Positions 1-5,759 of a DNA stretch of 5,765 nucleotides are shown here, piece by piece. Positions within the stretch are counted from its first letter, which is position 1. Each line of letters starts with the position of its first letter. Origin of the DNA: Dehalococcoidia bacterium (lineage in GTDB: Bacteria > Chloroflexota > Dehalococcoidia > E44-bin15). The notes beneath the pieces are model-generated. The model was not told where the DNA came from. It worked only from the letters and a program-made list of their open reading frames with translations, and did no database searches. The position numbers and the translations under genes were made by a program. The stretch covers positions 1 to 5,765 of the forward strand of contig DAOUVR010000077.1 of NCBI GenBank assembly GCA_030667555.1, written 5' to 3'.

Positions 1-160
1 TCTCGTGGTTGAACACCACCTGCACCAGGCCGGCGCGGTCCCTGAGGTCGATGAACACCAGGCCACCGTGGTCCCGCCGCCGATGCACCCAGCCGGCGAG
101 AGTCACTCGCTCGCCTACATGCTTTGTGGTTAGCTCACCACAACTATTAGTCCTAAACAT
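1..160 (-). CDS. aspS: Aspartyl-tRNA synthetase, N-terminal fragment (runs off left edge)
   Basis: On the minus strand, 53 codons are visible from ATG at 160-158 to the window edge. The segment GWVHRRRDHGGLVFIDLRD (about residues 23-41), followed by GLVQVVF, is the hallmark start of the bacterial AspRS anticodon-binding OB-fold. The preceding RTNSCGEL also fits the family, in which an N-terminal CGEL motif is common. The enzyme charges tRNA-Asp (or tRNA-Asp and tRNA-Asn in non-discriminating forms) with aspartate in the cytoplasm; the part that would separate these forms is not in the window. The start is supported by a GGGGGA Shine-Dalgarno-like stretch just upstream (164-169) and by a strong promoter at 184-212. 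The gene is divergent from mfd, so the two do not share an operon. The catalytic class II core, GAD insert and C-terminus lie outside. Identity is very likely; whether the gene is intact cannot be seen. Confidence 0.93.
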   Translation of the reverse strand, partial: MFRTNSCGELTTKHVGERVTLAGWVHRRRDHGGLVFIDLRDRAGLVQVVFNHE

Positions 161-183
161 AAATCCCCCAAAAAGCCCTTTCG

Positions 184-212
184 ATTATAGCCTATGGGGT
201 AAGGCTTTTCAA
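184..212 (-). promoter_or_regulatory. sigma70-type promoter for aspS
   Basis: Read on the minus strand, TTGAAA (212-207) is followed after exactly 17 bases by a perfect TATAAT (189-184). Transcription would start near 177, giving a leader of only about 17 bases before the aspS ATG. A 6-bp dyad CAATCT-AATG-AGATTG (210-225) overlaps the -35 box. A second pair, AAAAGCC (171-177) and GGCTTTT (203-209), brackets the -10. Either could be an operator, but no known regulator site was recognised. Confidence 0.8.
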
Positions 213-252
213 TCTAATGAGATTGCTGAAATGGTTTCAATCAACCCACTAA

Positions 253-332
253 TCCCCCAATCATGGGGGACTTTATAAGCTGGGGGACACCCCCAGACCC
301 CCGCCAGAGGGGAAGCCCCCTCTGGACTCCCC
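253..332. repeat. Composite GC-rich palindromic intergenic element
   Basis: Three perfect hairpins lie back to back: TCCCCCA/TGGGGGA (253-259 and 264-270), CTGGGGG/CCCCCAG (280-286 and 290-296), and CCAGAGGGG/CCCCTCTGG (304-312 and 317-325, loop AAGC). The element ends with ACTCCCC. I recall closely similar blocks of this type between genes in environmental Chloroflexota genomes, so I read it as a dispersed REP- or MITE-like element; that recollection is not checked. It could also act as a bidirectional barrier to transcription between divergent genes, but none of its arms is followed by a clear T tract, so it is not called a terminator. Confidence 0.65.
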
Positions 333-416
333 TTCGTTACTTCTCCATTAACGAGAGAGGGATTAGCTTTGGCTGTATCTTGTGCCTCTGTTATGTTCTA
401 GTCGCTGCCAAATATT

Positions 417-468
417 TGTAGTTGCCTGATTTATCAGGCGCAATTGCCCAATTTGTTGGGCAACTACA
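417..468. repeat. Nested and alternative palindromes (REP-like)
   Basis: Two perfect short hairpins sit side by side: GCCTGAT-TT-ATCAGGC (424-439) and TTGCCCAA-TTTG-TTGGGCAA (444-463). The flanks also form a perfect 10-bp outer pair, TGTAGTTGCC (417-426) with GGCAACTACA (459-468), which shares bases with both inner hairpins. The strand can therefore fold in two mutually exclusive ways. On the plus strand it is followed by CATTTTTC, so it might weakly terminate transcription, but no plus-strand gene ends upstream. The best reading is a dispersed palindromic repeat of unknown function. Confidence 0.6.
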
Positions 469-536
469 TTTTTCAACAGCCTCTGGTTGGTGACATTGTC
501 CACGACGTTATGCTTTCATTGTGGGACGAAGGCATA

Positions 537-567
537 TTGTCATTCTGAGCGAAGTGAAGAATCTCGG
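537..567 (+). repeat. Solo arm of a dispersed repeat (TGTCATTCTGAG type)
   Basis: TTGTCATTCTGAGCGAAGTG followed by AAGAATCTCGG resembles the end of a dispersed repeat that I recall from many environmental bacterial genomes. It aligns with the left arm of the element at 4257-4290: both begin TGTCATT, contain CGAAGTG, and end AAG-(C)-AATCT. No matching reverse arm is visible nearby, so this looks like a solo or degraded copy. Confidence 0.5.
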
Positions 568-639
568 AGGGGGTGGATTTTTAGACAATTCGTTTAGTAC
601 TGGTGCGTCGGAATGGTACATGATTCCCACCCGCCCACC

Positions 640-667
640 CTGGGGTGTGTTCTGGTGGACACCCCAG
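640..667. repeat. 9-bp perfect inverted repeat upstream of the mfd promoter
   Basis: CTGGGGTGT (640-648) and ACACCCCAG (659-667) are perfect inverted arms around a 10-base loop. They end about 22 bases upstream of the mfd -35 box. This could be a repeat remnant, as similar GGGG/CCCC arms occur at 253-332, or a regulator-binding dyad. Nothing in the sequence decides between these. Confidence 0.45.
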
Positions 668-689
668 ACTTTTATGGTTTTACCAGAGA

Positions 690-718
690 TTGCCCTCTTA
701 GGGGCGCTGTGCTAGAAT
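690..718 (+). promoter_or_regulatory. Extended -10 sigma70-type promoter for mfd
   Basis: TTGCCC (690-695), a 17-base spacer and TAGAAT (713-718) form a good promoter. The -10 is preceded by TGC (710-712), the extended -10 signature. Transcription would start near 725, at the base of the hairpin 725-750. Confidence 0.7.
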
Positions 719-724
719 CGAGAC

Positions 725-750
725 AGGGCTAGTCAGGAGCGGCTAGCCCT
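725..750 (+). promoter_or_regulatory. 5'-UTR hairpin of mfd
   Basis: AGGGCTAG (725-732) pairs perfectly with CTAGCCCT (743-750) around the loop TCAGGAGCGG. The predicted transcription start falls at or beside the 5' base of this stem, so the mRNA would begin with a stem-loop. That could protect its 5' end. The loop holds an AGGAG Shine-Dalgarno-like sequence too far from the start codon to be used unless the hairpin brings it closer. No U tract follows, so it is not a terminator. Confidence 0.5.
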
Positions 751-762
751 TTAGGTGTGTCA

Positions 763-3700
763 ATGAACTTAGATTGCTTGTTCCCTGTAATTAATGACGT
801 GCCTGGCTACCGTCTTCTCCTTGAGGAGATTAAACGGGGCGGCGAACAAACGATGGTGGTGCTAAGTGCCGCCAAGCCCTTCTTGCTATCTGCGCTTCGG
901 TGGGAGGTGGAGTTACCCATCCTTGTGATTACGCCGCACCCCGAGGAGGCGAAGCATCTTCAGGACCAGCTTCAATGCTGGTCTGGTGACGCCTCAATTG
1001 AGCTCTTCCCTGAGCCTGACTATCTCCCTTATGAGCGTATCTCCTCTGAGCCAGCCACAGTTCAGCAGCGAATCAAGACGCTCTCAATTTTGAACTCCAA
1101 TGGTAAAGTCCCGCTGATTGTCGCTTCAGCCCGCGCAATAGCCCAAAAGACCCTCTCCCCCGCTGATTTCCACTCTGCCTCTCAGTTGATCAGAAAGGGA
1201 ATGAACGTCGATCTGGATAAGCTGCTCGCTGGGTGGATTGATATGGGCTATGAATGGGAGAACATGGTGGAGGTGCCGGGAAGGTTCAGCCGTCGCGGGG
1301 GCATCATTGATATCTATCCGCCGTCAAGCGACCTGCCGGCGAGGATCGAGCTATTCGGCAACGATGTGGAGAGTATACGCCTGTTCGACCCCTTAAGCCA
1401 GCGTTCGGTGAGGCTGGTAGATTCAATCACTGTCGTCCCCCCGCAGGAAGCCCTTTTTTCAAGCAGGGAGTTAAAGCTCGAAGGACTGCTGAATCAACTT
1501 AACCTTTCGACTTGCAACATTGAAGCGCGTGAAACGTTTGAACAGGAGATCGAAAGACTGCTGGGCGGCGAGCATGTCGAGGGGTCTGATTTCTATGCCC
1601 CCCTATTTAGCAGCGGTAATCTCTTGGAGTATCTGCCGCAAAACGCTCTTCTCATCCTTGACCAGCCGGCCGAAATCGAGCAGGCATTGGCGGAAATGGA
1701 TGCTCAGGCAAGTCAGATTAGGCGGGAGCAGATAGGGCGGGGGGAACTTCCCAGTGATTTCCCCATGCCTTATCTTACCTGGAGGGAGCTTTCGCCCCGC
1801 ATACAGAGAATGGGGCGGTGCCTATCACTTTTGTCATGGCAAGGGGAACCGGCTGAGTCTCCAATCGCATTCTTCTCCGCGCCTGCTTATGGTGGAAGGC
1901 TCGATGTGTTCGTCGAAGATGTCAAAGAAATGGTCAAGAAAAGGAGGCGCATTGTCATCGTATCCCATCAGGCGAGAAGGCTCTCCGAGCTGCTGGAGGA
2001 AGGGGATATCATTGCACCGTCGCTAACGCAACTGGAGGAACTGCCCCCAAAAGGCTCTGTCACCTTGGTCCAAGGCTCGCTGGCCCAGGGATGGGTAACG
2101 GGTACGCTCACCCTTTTTACCGATGCCGAGATTTTCGGCTTCACCAAAAAGAGGCGATATATAAGACGGTACCCGGTGCACAAAGCGGGAGTTCTCTCCG
2201 AGCTCACAGTGGGCGATTATGTAGTTCACATCGAGCATGGCATCGCCAGGTTCGGCGGGACCAGGATGATGACTGCAGGTGAAGCTGAGCGGGAATATCT
2301 GATTCTGGAGTATGCTGCTGGCGATAGGCTGTATGCCCCCACAGAACAAGTGGACAGGGTGGGTCGCTATATTGGGCCCAGCGCCCAGCCGCCGGCTCTG
2401 AGCCGATTGGGCACTCAGGAGTGGACAAGGGCAAAGCAGCGGGTGAAGCAGAGGGCGGGAGAGCTGGTCAAAGAGCTGCTTGCCCTTTATGCGTTAAGGG
2501 AGGTCATCCCCGGCTTTGCCTTCTCACCCGACACCACCTGGCAGGAGGAGCTGGAGGCTTCCTTCCCGTATGTGGAGACGGCAGACCAGGTTAAGGCGAC
2601 TTTGCAGATCAAAGATGACATGGAAAAAGCGAAGCCAATGGATAGGTTGGTTTGCGGCGATGTAGGCTACGGCAAAACTGAGCTAGCCATAAGAGCAGCC
2701 TTCAAGGCGGTTATGGATGGAGCTCAGGTGGCAATACTCGTGCCTACAACGGTGCTTGCGCAGCAGCATTTCCAAACCTTCACCGAGCGCGTGAGCGCAT
2801 TTCCGGTAAATGTTGAGGTGTTGAGTCGATTCCGCTCTGAGCGGGAGCAGGAGGAGGTCATCGACGGGCTTAAAAAAGGGACCGTCGACATCGTTATCGG
2901 CACTCATCGCCTGCTTCAGAAAGACGTTGGCTTCAAGAACCTGGAGCTGGTAATAGTTGACGAAGAGCAGAGGTTTGGCGTTGCCCATAAAGAGCATTTA
3001 AAAGAGATGAGACAAGAGGTGGATGTTTTGACTCTCACGGCAACACCCATCCCCCGTACCCTTCATATGGCACTCTCAGGGGTGAGGGATATGAGCACCA
3101 TGGAGACTCCCCCGGAAGAGCGCTTGCCTATAAAGACCCATATCTCCGAACACAATGATCGATTGATTCGAGAGGCAATCCTCAGGGAGCTTGACCGCGG
3201 GGGGCAGGTTTTCTTCGTTCATAATCGGGTGCAGAGCATTTACAGGGTTGCGTCTCAGCTTGCCGAGCTTGTACCAGAGGCGGAGATCGCTGTCGCTCAT
3301 GGGCAGATGGCCGAAGAGCAGCTTGAATCTGTAATGCTCCAATTCACCCAGGGGAAGATCGACATTCTGGTCTCGACCACCATCATCGAGTCTGGGCTCG
3401 ATATACCTAATGTGAACACCCTGATTGTCAATGATGCCGACAAGCTGGGTCTTGGTCAGCTTTATCAACTGAGGGGAAGGGTGGGGAGAAGTGCCAATCG
3501 GGCATACGCCTATTTCCTTTATGGCAAGGGGAAGAGTCTCACCCCGCAAGCCAAAAGGCGTCTCGAGACCATCTTTGAGGCCACAGAGCTGGGCGCTGGC
3601 TTTCACATCGCCATGAGGGATCTGGAGATACGGGGTGCTGGCAACCTTCTTGGGGCGGAGCAGAGCGGGCATATCGGCGCGGTGGGCTTCGACCTCTACT

Positions 3701-4179
3701 GCCGTCTGCTGCAAGAGGCCGTGGAGGAGGTGAGGAGCGGGGGGGTAAAGAGGGCTCCCATTCCACAATCGCCAACCATAGACCTGCCCATGCGCGCCTA
3801 CATTCCACAAGGCTATGTCTCAGACCTTGATATTAGGCTCACCATTTACCAGAGGCTGGCAAAGCTGACCTCCACAAGGCCGGTGGATGAGATGGCGGAC
3901 GAGCTTGCAGATAGATTTGGATCGATGCCACCTCAGGTGAGGAACCTCCTTTATGCCGTCAGGCTCAAAATTTTGGCAATGGAAGCAGGTGTTGAGTCCA
4001 TCGCCGCCGATGAGGGGCACATAGTCCTGACAATGGTCGAGGGAAAGAAGATCGATAAAGCGGTCTTCGTTGATGATGGAGGGATAAAGGCTGGGACGGC
4101 CCAGGTGCGACTGAACCTGAAGTATCTGGGCTCAAGATGGAAAGAGACGCTTGAAGATGTGCTGAAGAAACTCAGGTGA
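763..4179 (+). CDS. mfd: Transcription-repair coupling factor Mfd (ATP-dependent DNA translocase)
   Basis: Full-length Mfd of 1138 aa, close to the E. coli length (1148). It recognises RNA polymerase stalled at DNA lesions, pushes it off using ATP, and recruits UvrA for nucleotide excision repair. Order of parts, numbered from ATG 763: a UvrB-like N-terminal module (about 1-340, with PDYLPYERIS); a CarD-like RNA polymerase interaction domain (about 480-540, GDYVVHIEHGIARF to VDRVGRYIG); a superfamily 2 motor with Walker A GDVGYGKTE (632-640), Walker B DEEQ (733-736), TATPIPRTL (759-767) and motif VI QLRGRVGR (902-909); the translocation motif region (about 947-970, MRDLEIRGAGNLLG); and a C-terminal TRCF domain (about 1005-1105, UvrA-masking D7). 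The N-terminal module lacks a P-loop, as is normal in Mfd. ATG 763 is preferred because AGGTG (753-757) sits 5 bases upstream; GTG 757 would add only two residues and has no ribosome site. It has its own promoter. Every motif needed for activity is present. Confidence 0.98.
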   Translation: MNLDCLFPVINDVPGYRLLLEEIKRGGEQTMVVLSAAKPFLLSALRWEVELPILVITPHPEEAKHLQDQLQCWSGDASIELFPEPDYLPYERISSEPATVQQRIKTLSILNSNGKVPLIVASARAIAQKTLSPADFHSASQLIRKGMNVDLDKLLAGWIDMGYEWENMVEVPGRFSRRGGIIDIYPPSSDLPARIELFGNDVESIRLFDPLSQRSVRLVDSITVVPPQEALFSSRELKLEGLLNQLNLSTCNIEARETFEQEIERLLGGEHVEGSDFYAPLFSSGNLLEYLPQNALLILDQPAEIEQALAEMDAQASQIRREQIGRGELPSDFPMPYLTWRELSPRIQRMGRCLSLLSWQGEPAESPIAFFSAPAYGGRLDVFVEDVKEMVKKRRRIVIVSHQARRLSELLEEGDIIAPSLTQLEELPPKGSVTLVQGSLAQGWVTGTLTLFTDAEIFGFTKKRRYIRRYPVHKAGVLSELTVGDYVVHIEHGIARFGGTRMMTAGEAEREYLILEYAAGDRLYAPTEQVDRVGRYIGPSAQPPALSRLGTQEWTRAKQRVKQRAGELVKELLALYALREVIPGFAFSPDTTWQEELEASFPYVETADQVKATLQIKDDMEKAKPMDRLVCGDVGYGKTELAIRAAFKAVMDGAQVAILVPTTVLAQQHFQTFTERVSAFPVNVEVLSRFRSEREQEEVIDGLKKGTVDIVIGTHRLLQKDVGFKNLELVIVDEEQRFGVAHKEHLKEMRQEVDVLTLTATPIPRTLHMALSGVRDMSTMETPPEERLPIKTHISEHNDRLIREAILRELDRGGQVFFVHNRVQSIYRVASQLAELVPEAEIAVAHGQMAEEQLESVMLQFTQGKIDILVSTTIIESGLDIPNVNTLIVNDADKLGLGQLYQLRGRVGRSANRAYAYFLYGKGKSLTPQAKRRLETIFEATELGAGFHIAMRDLEIRGAGNLLGAEQSGHIGAVGFDLYCRLLQEAVEEVRSGGVKRAPIPQSPTIDLPMRAYIPQGYVSDLDIRLTIYQRLAKLTSTRPVDEMADELADRFGSMPPQVRNLLYAVRLKILAMEAGVESIAADEGHIVLTMVEGKKIDKAVFVDDGGIKAGTAQVRLNLKYLGSRWKETLEDVLKKLR

Positions 4180-4256
4180 TTTTTGTTCCTTTAGCGTGAG
4201 CTTCAGGGTCAATCATGGTTGTCAGCCTAAGCCCTGATAAAAGAGAGACACTGCCA

Positions 4257-4332
4257 TGTCATTGCGAGGCACGAAGTGCCGAAGCAATCTAACTTCTTCT
4301 CACTATCCCGCAGAGATTGCCTCGCAATGACA
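4257..4332. repeat. REP/MITE-like palindromic element
   Basis: Perfect 14-bp terminal inverted repeats TGTCATTGCGAGGC (4257-4270) and GCCTCGCAATGACA (4319-4332) enclose a small hairpin GGCAC-GAA-GTGCC (4268-4280) and an inner pair GCAATCT (4284-4290) with AGATTGC (4314-4320). Together they would fold as a branched cruciform. The TGTCATTGCGAG...CTCGCAATGACA pattern is a dispersed non-coding repeat that I recall from many environmental bacteria. The element encodes nothing. It lies 77 bases after mfd and may serve as an mRNA 3' structure. The rest of 4180-4474 holds no gene; a weak TCAGGG/CCCTGA pair (4203-4208 and 4232-4237) is the only other structure. Confidence 0.75.
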
Positions 4333-4417
4333 GGAGCGTTTCGGCTCTTAATGACCATGACGAGTTGGCGAGGTTGAAACTTCAGTCTACTAAACGAACC
4401 CGAATTGTTGAAATCTA

Positions 4418-4447
4418 TTGACAAAAGAGGATAAGTATGGTTAAGAT
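4418..4447 (+). promoter_or_regulatory. Promoter of the lipoprotein gene
   Basis: A perfect -35 TTGACA (4418-4423) is followed after 17 bases by TTAAGA (4441-4446), preceded by TGG as in an extended -10. With an 18-base spacer the -10 would be TAAGAT (4442-4447). The ATG follows about 28 bases later behind a G-rich ribosome site (GGGGGGAG, 4466-4473). Confidence 0.65.
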
Positions 4448-4474
4448 AACTCAAAACATAAGAACGGGGGGAGA

Positions 4475-5068
4475 ATGATTCATAAAAAGCTCTTATTAGC
4501 AGTTGCTGTCTTGATGGTGGCTAGTTTGGCATTGGTTGGGGTTGCCTGTTGCGGGAACGGGGAAGATACCCCTACCCCTACGCCCACACCCACGGCCGCA
4601 CCCGATGGAACCCCTGCGCCCACGCCTCCACCTACTGGAGGGGCGCCTACCCTCAAAGTGGGGGACACATGGACGTACACTGTAAATTGGAAGGACCCGC
4701 CCGAAGAAACAGACACATTCGTTGGGACCGTGTCCAGCGCCACAGCGGCAGGCTATGAGGTCGACTACGTGTTTGACGACACCGATCGCAAAGAGAAGGC
4801 CTCTCCGTTGAACCTACCCGTCCTTTGGCTGGGGCAGATGACCCGCTCGTATGCCGCTGACCTGGTGATCATGACAGATATGGCTACGATGGTCGACGTA
4901 ACGGGCTACGGCGAGCTAAATTTCGTTATGGTTGGTGTTATAGGTTATCCTGCGTCGTTATGGCCTCTTACTGTGGGAACGGAGTGGACTGTGGATTATG
5001 TCATAGATGTTGGAGGCCTTTTGGAGAAGGAGTATCCCTTGACGGCGGTGATAGAGGGTACGGAGTAA
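4475..5068 (+). CDS. Putative secreted lipoprotein, prematurely stopped (197 aa)
   Basis: No known family was recognised. The N-terminus (MIHKK, then a hydrophobic stretch at residues 6-24) is a signal peptide ending GVAC-C at Cys25. This is a lipobox-like site, although Gly at -3 is unusual. A low-complexity Thr/Pro/Ala linker (residues 32-58, TPTPTPTPT then PAPTPPPT) would hold the rest away from the membrane. A probably beta-rich domain follows, from LKVGDTWTYTV (about 60) on. The ATG is preceded by GGGGGGAG and a promoter with TTGACA. The frame stops at TAA 5066-5068, but translation past that stop in the same frame gives a coherent C-terminus (next entry), so this is probably the front three quarters of a 256-codon gene. 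The protein would sit outside the cell, anchored by lipid if the lipobox is used. Substrate and role are unknown. It is not in an operon with mfd. Confidence 0.7.
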   Translation: MIHKKLLLAVAVLMVASLALVGVACCGNGEDTPTPTPTPTAAPDGTPAPTPPPTGGAPTLKVGDTWTYTVNWKDPPEETDTFVGTVSSATAAGYEVDYVFDDTDRKEKASPLNLPVLWLGQMTRSYAADLVIMTDMATMVDVTGYGELNFVMVGVIGYPASLWPLTVGTEWTVDYVIDVGGLLEKEYPLTAVIEGTE

Positions 5069-5245
5069 GTGACGGTACCGGCAGGAACGTTTGACTGCTA
5101 TAAGATCGTCTACGATCAAGAAGGTACAATCAGAGTTGAAGCGTGGTTTTCGGAGGATGTGAAAGGCCTGGTCAAGTATAGCGAGGAGCTTTTCTGGCAC
5201 GGCCCAGACATCTGGGAGCTTGAGTCCTATTCGGTAGCACCATAA
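5069..5245 (+). pseudogene. C-terminal remainder of the lipoprotein gene after an in-frame TAA
   Basis: Directly after TAA 5066-5068, with no frame change, 58 sense codons run to a second TAA at 5243-5245. They read VTVPAGTFDCYKIVYDQEG and so on, ending LESYSVAP. The phrase V-VPAGTF-CYK- is one I know from the C-terminal half of secreted beta-rich bacterial proteins, where it usually follows a residue such as T or K after GTE. Composition matches the upstream part. The simplest reading is a single recent nonsense mutation, or a base-calling error, in one gene spanning 4475-5245. The GTG at 5069 has no ribosome site and is unlikely to start translation. Stop readthrough is possible but unsupported. 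Confidence 0.75.
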
Positions 5246-5341
5246 CATATAAAGCTACGTCTCAGTTAGACAAAGTTGTACGAACTGGAGGAGTGTTGGG
5301 CTGCTCCGATAGTTGACGTAAGTGTAATAGTGGTGGCACAA

Positions 5342-5371
5342 TTGACCGAGATCGTACCTTAATAGTATGAT
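5342..5371 (+). promoter_or_regulatory. Promoter of the T-box leader transcript
   Basis: TTGACC (5342-5347), an 18-base spacer and TATGAT (5366-5371) give a strong sigma70-like promoter. Transcription would start near 5378, about 35-40 bases before the first T-box helix. The stretch 5246-5341 between the broken lipoprotein gene and this promoter shows nothing else that I can identify. Confidence 0.65.
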
Positions 5372-5410
5372 ACCAGGCTTTAGCTAGGTAGAATCGGATA
5401 TATAGGATAC

Positions 5411-5720
5411 GAGAAAGGCTGAGAACAAGAGTAGTAGCCCTCAAGCGAGGCTCAGAGAATCGGGTTAGGTGTGAGCCGATGTCAGCGCAGAGGGTGAATG
5501 GGCTTGGGAGCTGCAGACCGAAACCCCAATAGGTCGGGGGAGTAGGCTTTGACGGAGGGACACCGTTATCAGAGTCCAGGCTATACAGGTGAGCGGAGGA
5601 CATCACCTTTGTAGCTGATAAATGAGATGGTCTTTCTCCACCTCCTTTAATGGGAGAGGACCAAGAAGGGTGGCACCGCGGAATAAACCCCGCCCCTTCA
5701 GTGGGGCGGGGTTTTCTTTT
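5411..5720 (+). ncRNA. T-box riboswitch, tryptophan-type specifier (UGG)
   Basis: The diagnostic T-box AAGGGTGGCACCGCGG is at 5666-5681, directly before an intrinsic terminator. Stem I is visible: helix CAAG/CTTG (5426-5429 and 5503-5506), a specifier loop with AGTA (5430-5433 or 5433-5436) opposite TGAATGGG (5495-5502), helix CCCTC/GAGGG (5438-5442 and 5490-5494), AGAGA (5454-5458), and distal stem ATCGG/CCGAT (5459-5463 and 5476-5480). A GAGA/GGAG k-turn-like pair lies below. After it come a TGACGG/CCGTTA hairpin (5550-5568), a TTATCAG/CTGATAA pair (5566-5572 and 5615-5621), AGGTGA/TCACCT (5587-5608), and stem III (5629-5639 and 5652-5662). After the conserved GAA the specifier is TGG (5499-5501), the Trp codon. 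The acceptor-binding bulge UGGC (5671-5674) predicts discriminator G, which tRNA-Trp has. Uncharged tRNA would stabilise the antiterminator and switch on a downstream gene outside the window, probably trpS or a tryptophan synthesis or uptake gene. T-box identity is near certain; the amino acid is well supported but inferred. Confidence 0.95.
5685..5720 (+). terminator. Intrinsic terminator of the T-box leader
   Basis: AAACCCCGCCCC (5685-5696) pairs perfectly with GGGGCGGGGTTT (5703-5714) across the loop TTCAGT, and the T-rich run TTTTCTTTT follows. The 5' arm begins four bases after the T-box sequence, as expected for a structure that competes with the antiterminator. Confidence 0.93.
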
Positions 5721-5743
5721 CTAATTGATACGGGGATGTAGGG

Positions 5744-5759
5744 CGAGGCTTTAGCCTCG
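5744..5759. repeat. Short palindrome at the right edge
   Basis: CGAGGC (5744-5749) and GCCTCG (5754-5759) form a perfect hairpin with loop TTTA, preceded by GTAGGG. It resembles the short dispersed palindromes elsewhere in the window. It lies between the T-box terminator and the unseen regulated gene, and it may continue past the edge. Confidence 0.4.

Noticed and set aside
521..715. Short plus-strand open frame upstream of mfd
   Set aside because: It runs through a dispersed repeat arm, an inverted repeat and the mfd promoter, has no ribosome site, and is not protein-like.
763..1780. Missing P-loop in the N-terminal UvrB-like module of Mfd as a defect
   Set aside because: Loss of ATP-binding residues in this module is normal in the Mfd family; the ATPase is the later motor.
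3076..3810. 244-codon minus-strand open frame inside mfd
   Set aside because: It lies wholly within mfd, whose protein has clear family motifs across the same bases. The minus-strand translation is rich in Pro, His and Arg without domain-like character.
4180..4240. Intrinsic terminator for mfd
   Set aside because: TTTTTG follows the stop codon but no stable hairpin precedes it, and the later TCAGGG/CCCTGA pair is short with a long loop.
4227..4454. 75-codon minus-strand open frame
   Set aside because: It overlaps the palindromic element 4257-4332 and the lipoprotein promoter, and shows no coding signal.
4475..5245. Reassigned TAA codon
   Set aside because: The long mfd gene contains no in-frame TAA, and the extended lipoprotein frame itself ends in TAA, so nothing supports an altered code.
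5499..5502. Met (ATG, 5498-5500) or Gly (GGG, 5500-5502) as T-box specifier
   Set aside because: Both are one base out of register with the conserved GAA. Their tRNAs carry A or U as discriminator, which does not match the UGGC bulge.
5262..5606. 114-codon minus-strand open frame
   Set aside because: It covers the T-box leader and its promoter on the opposite strand; the RNA structure explains this sequence.
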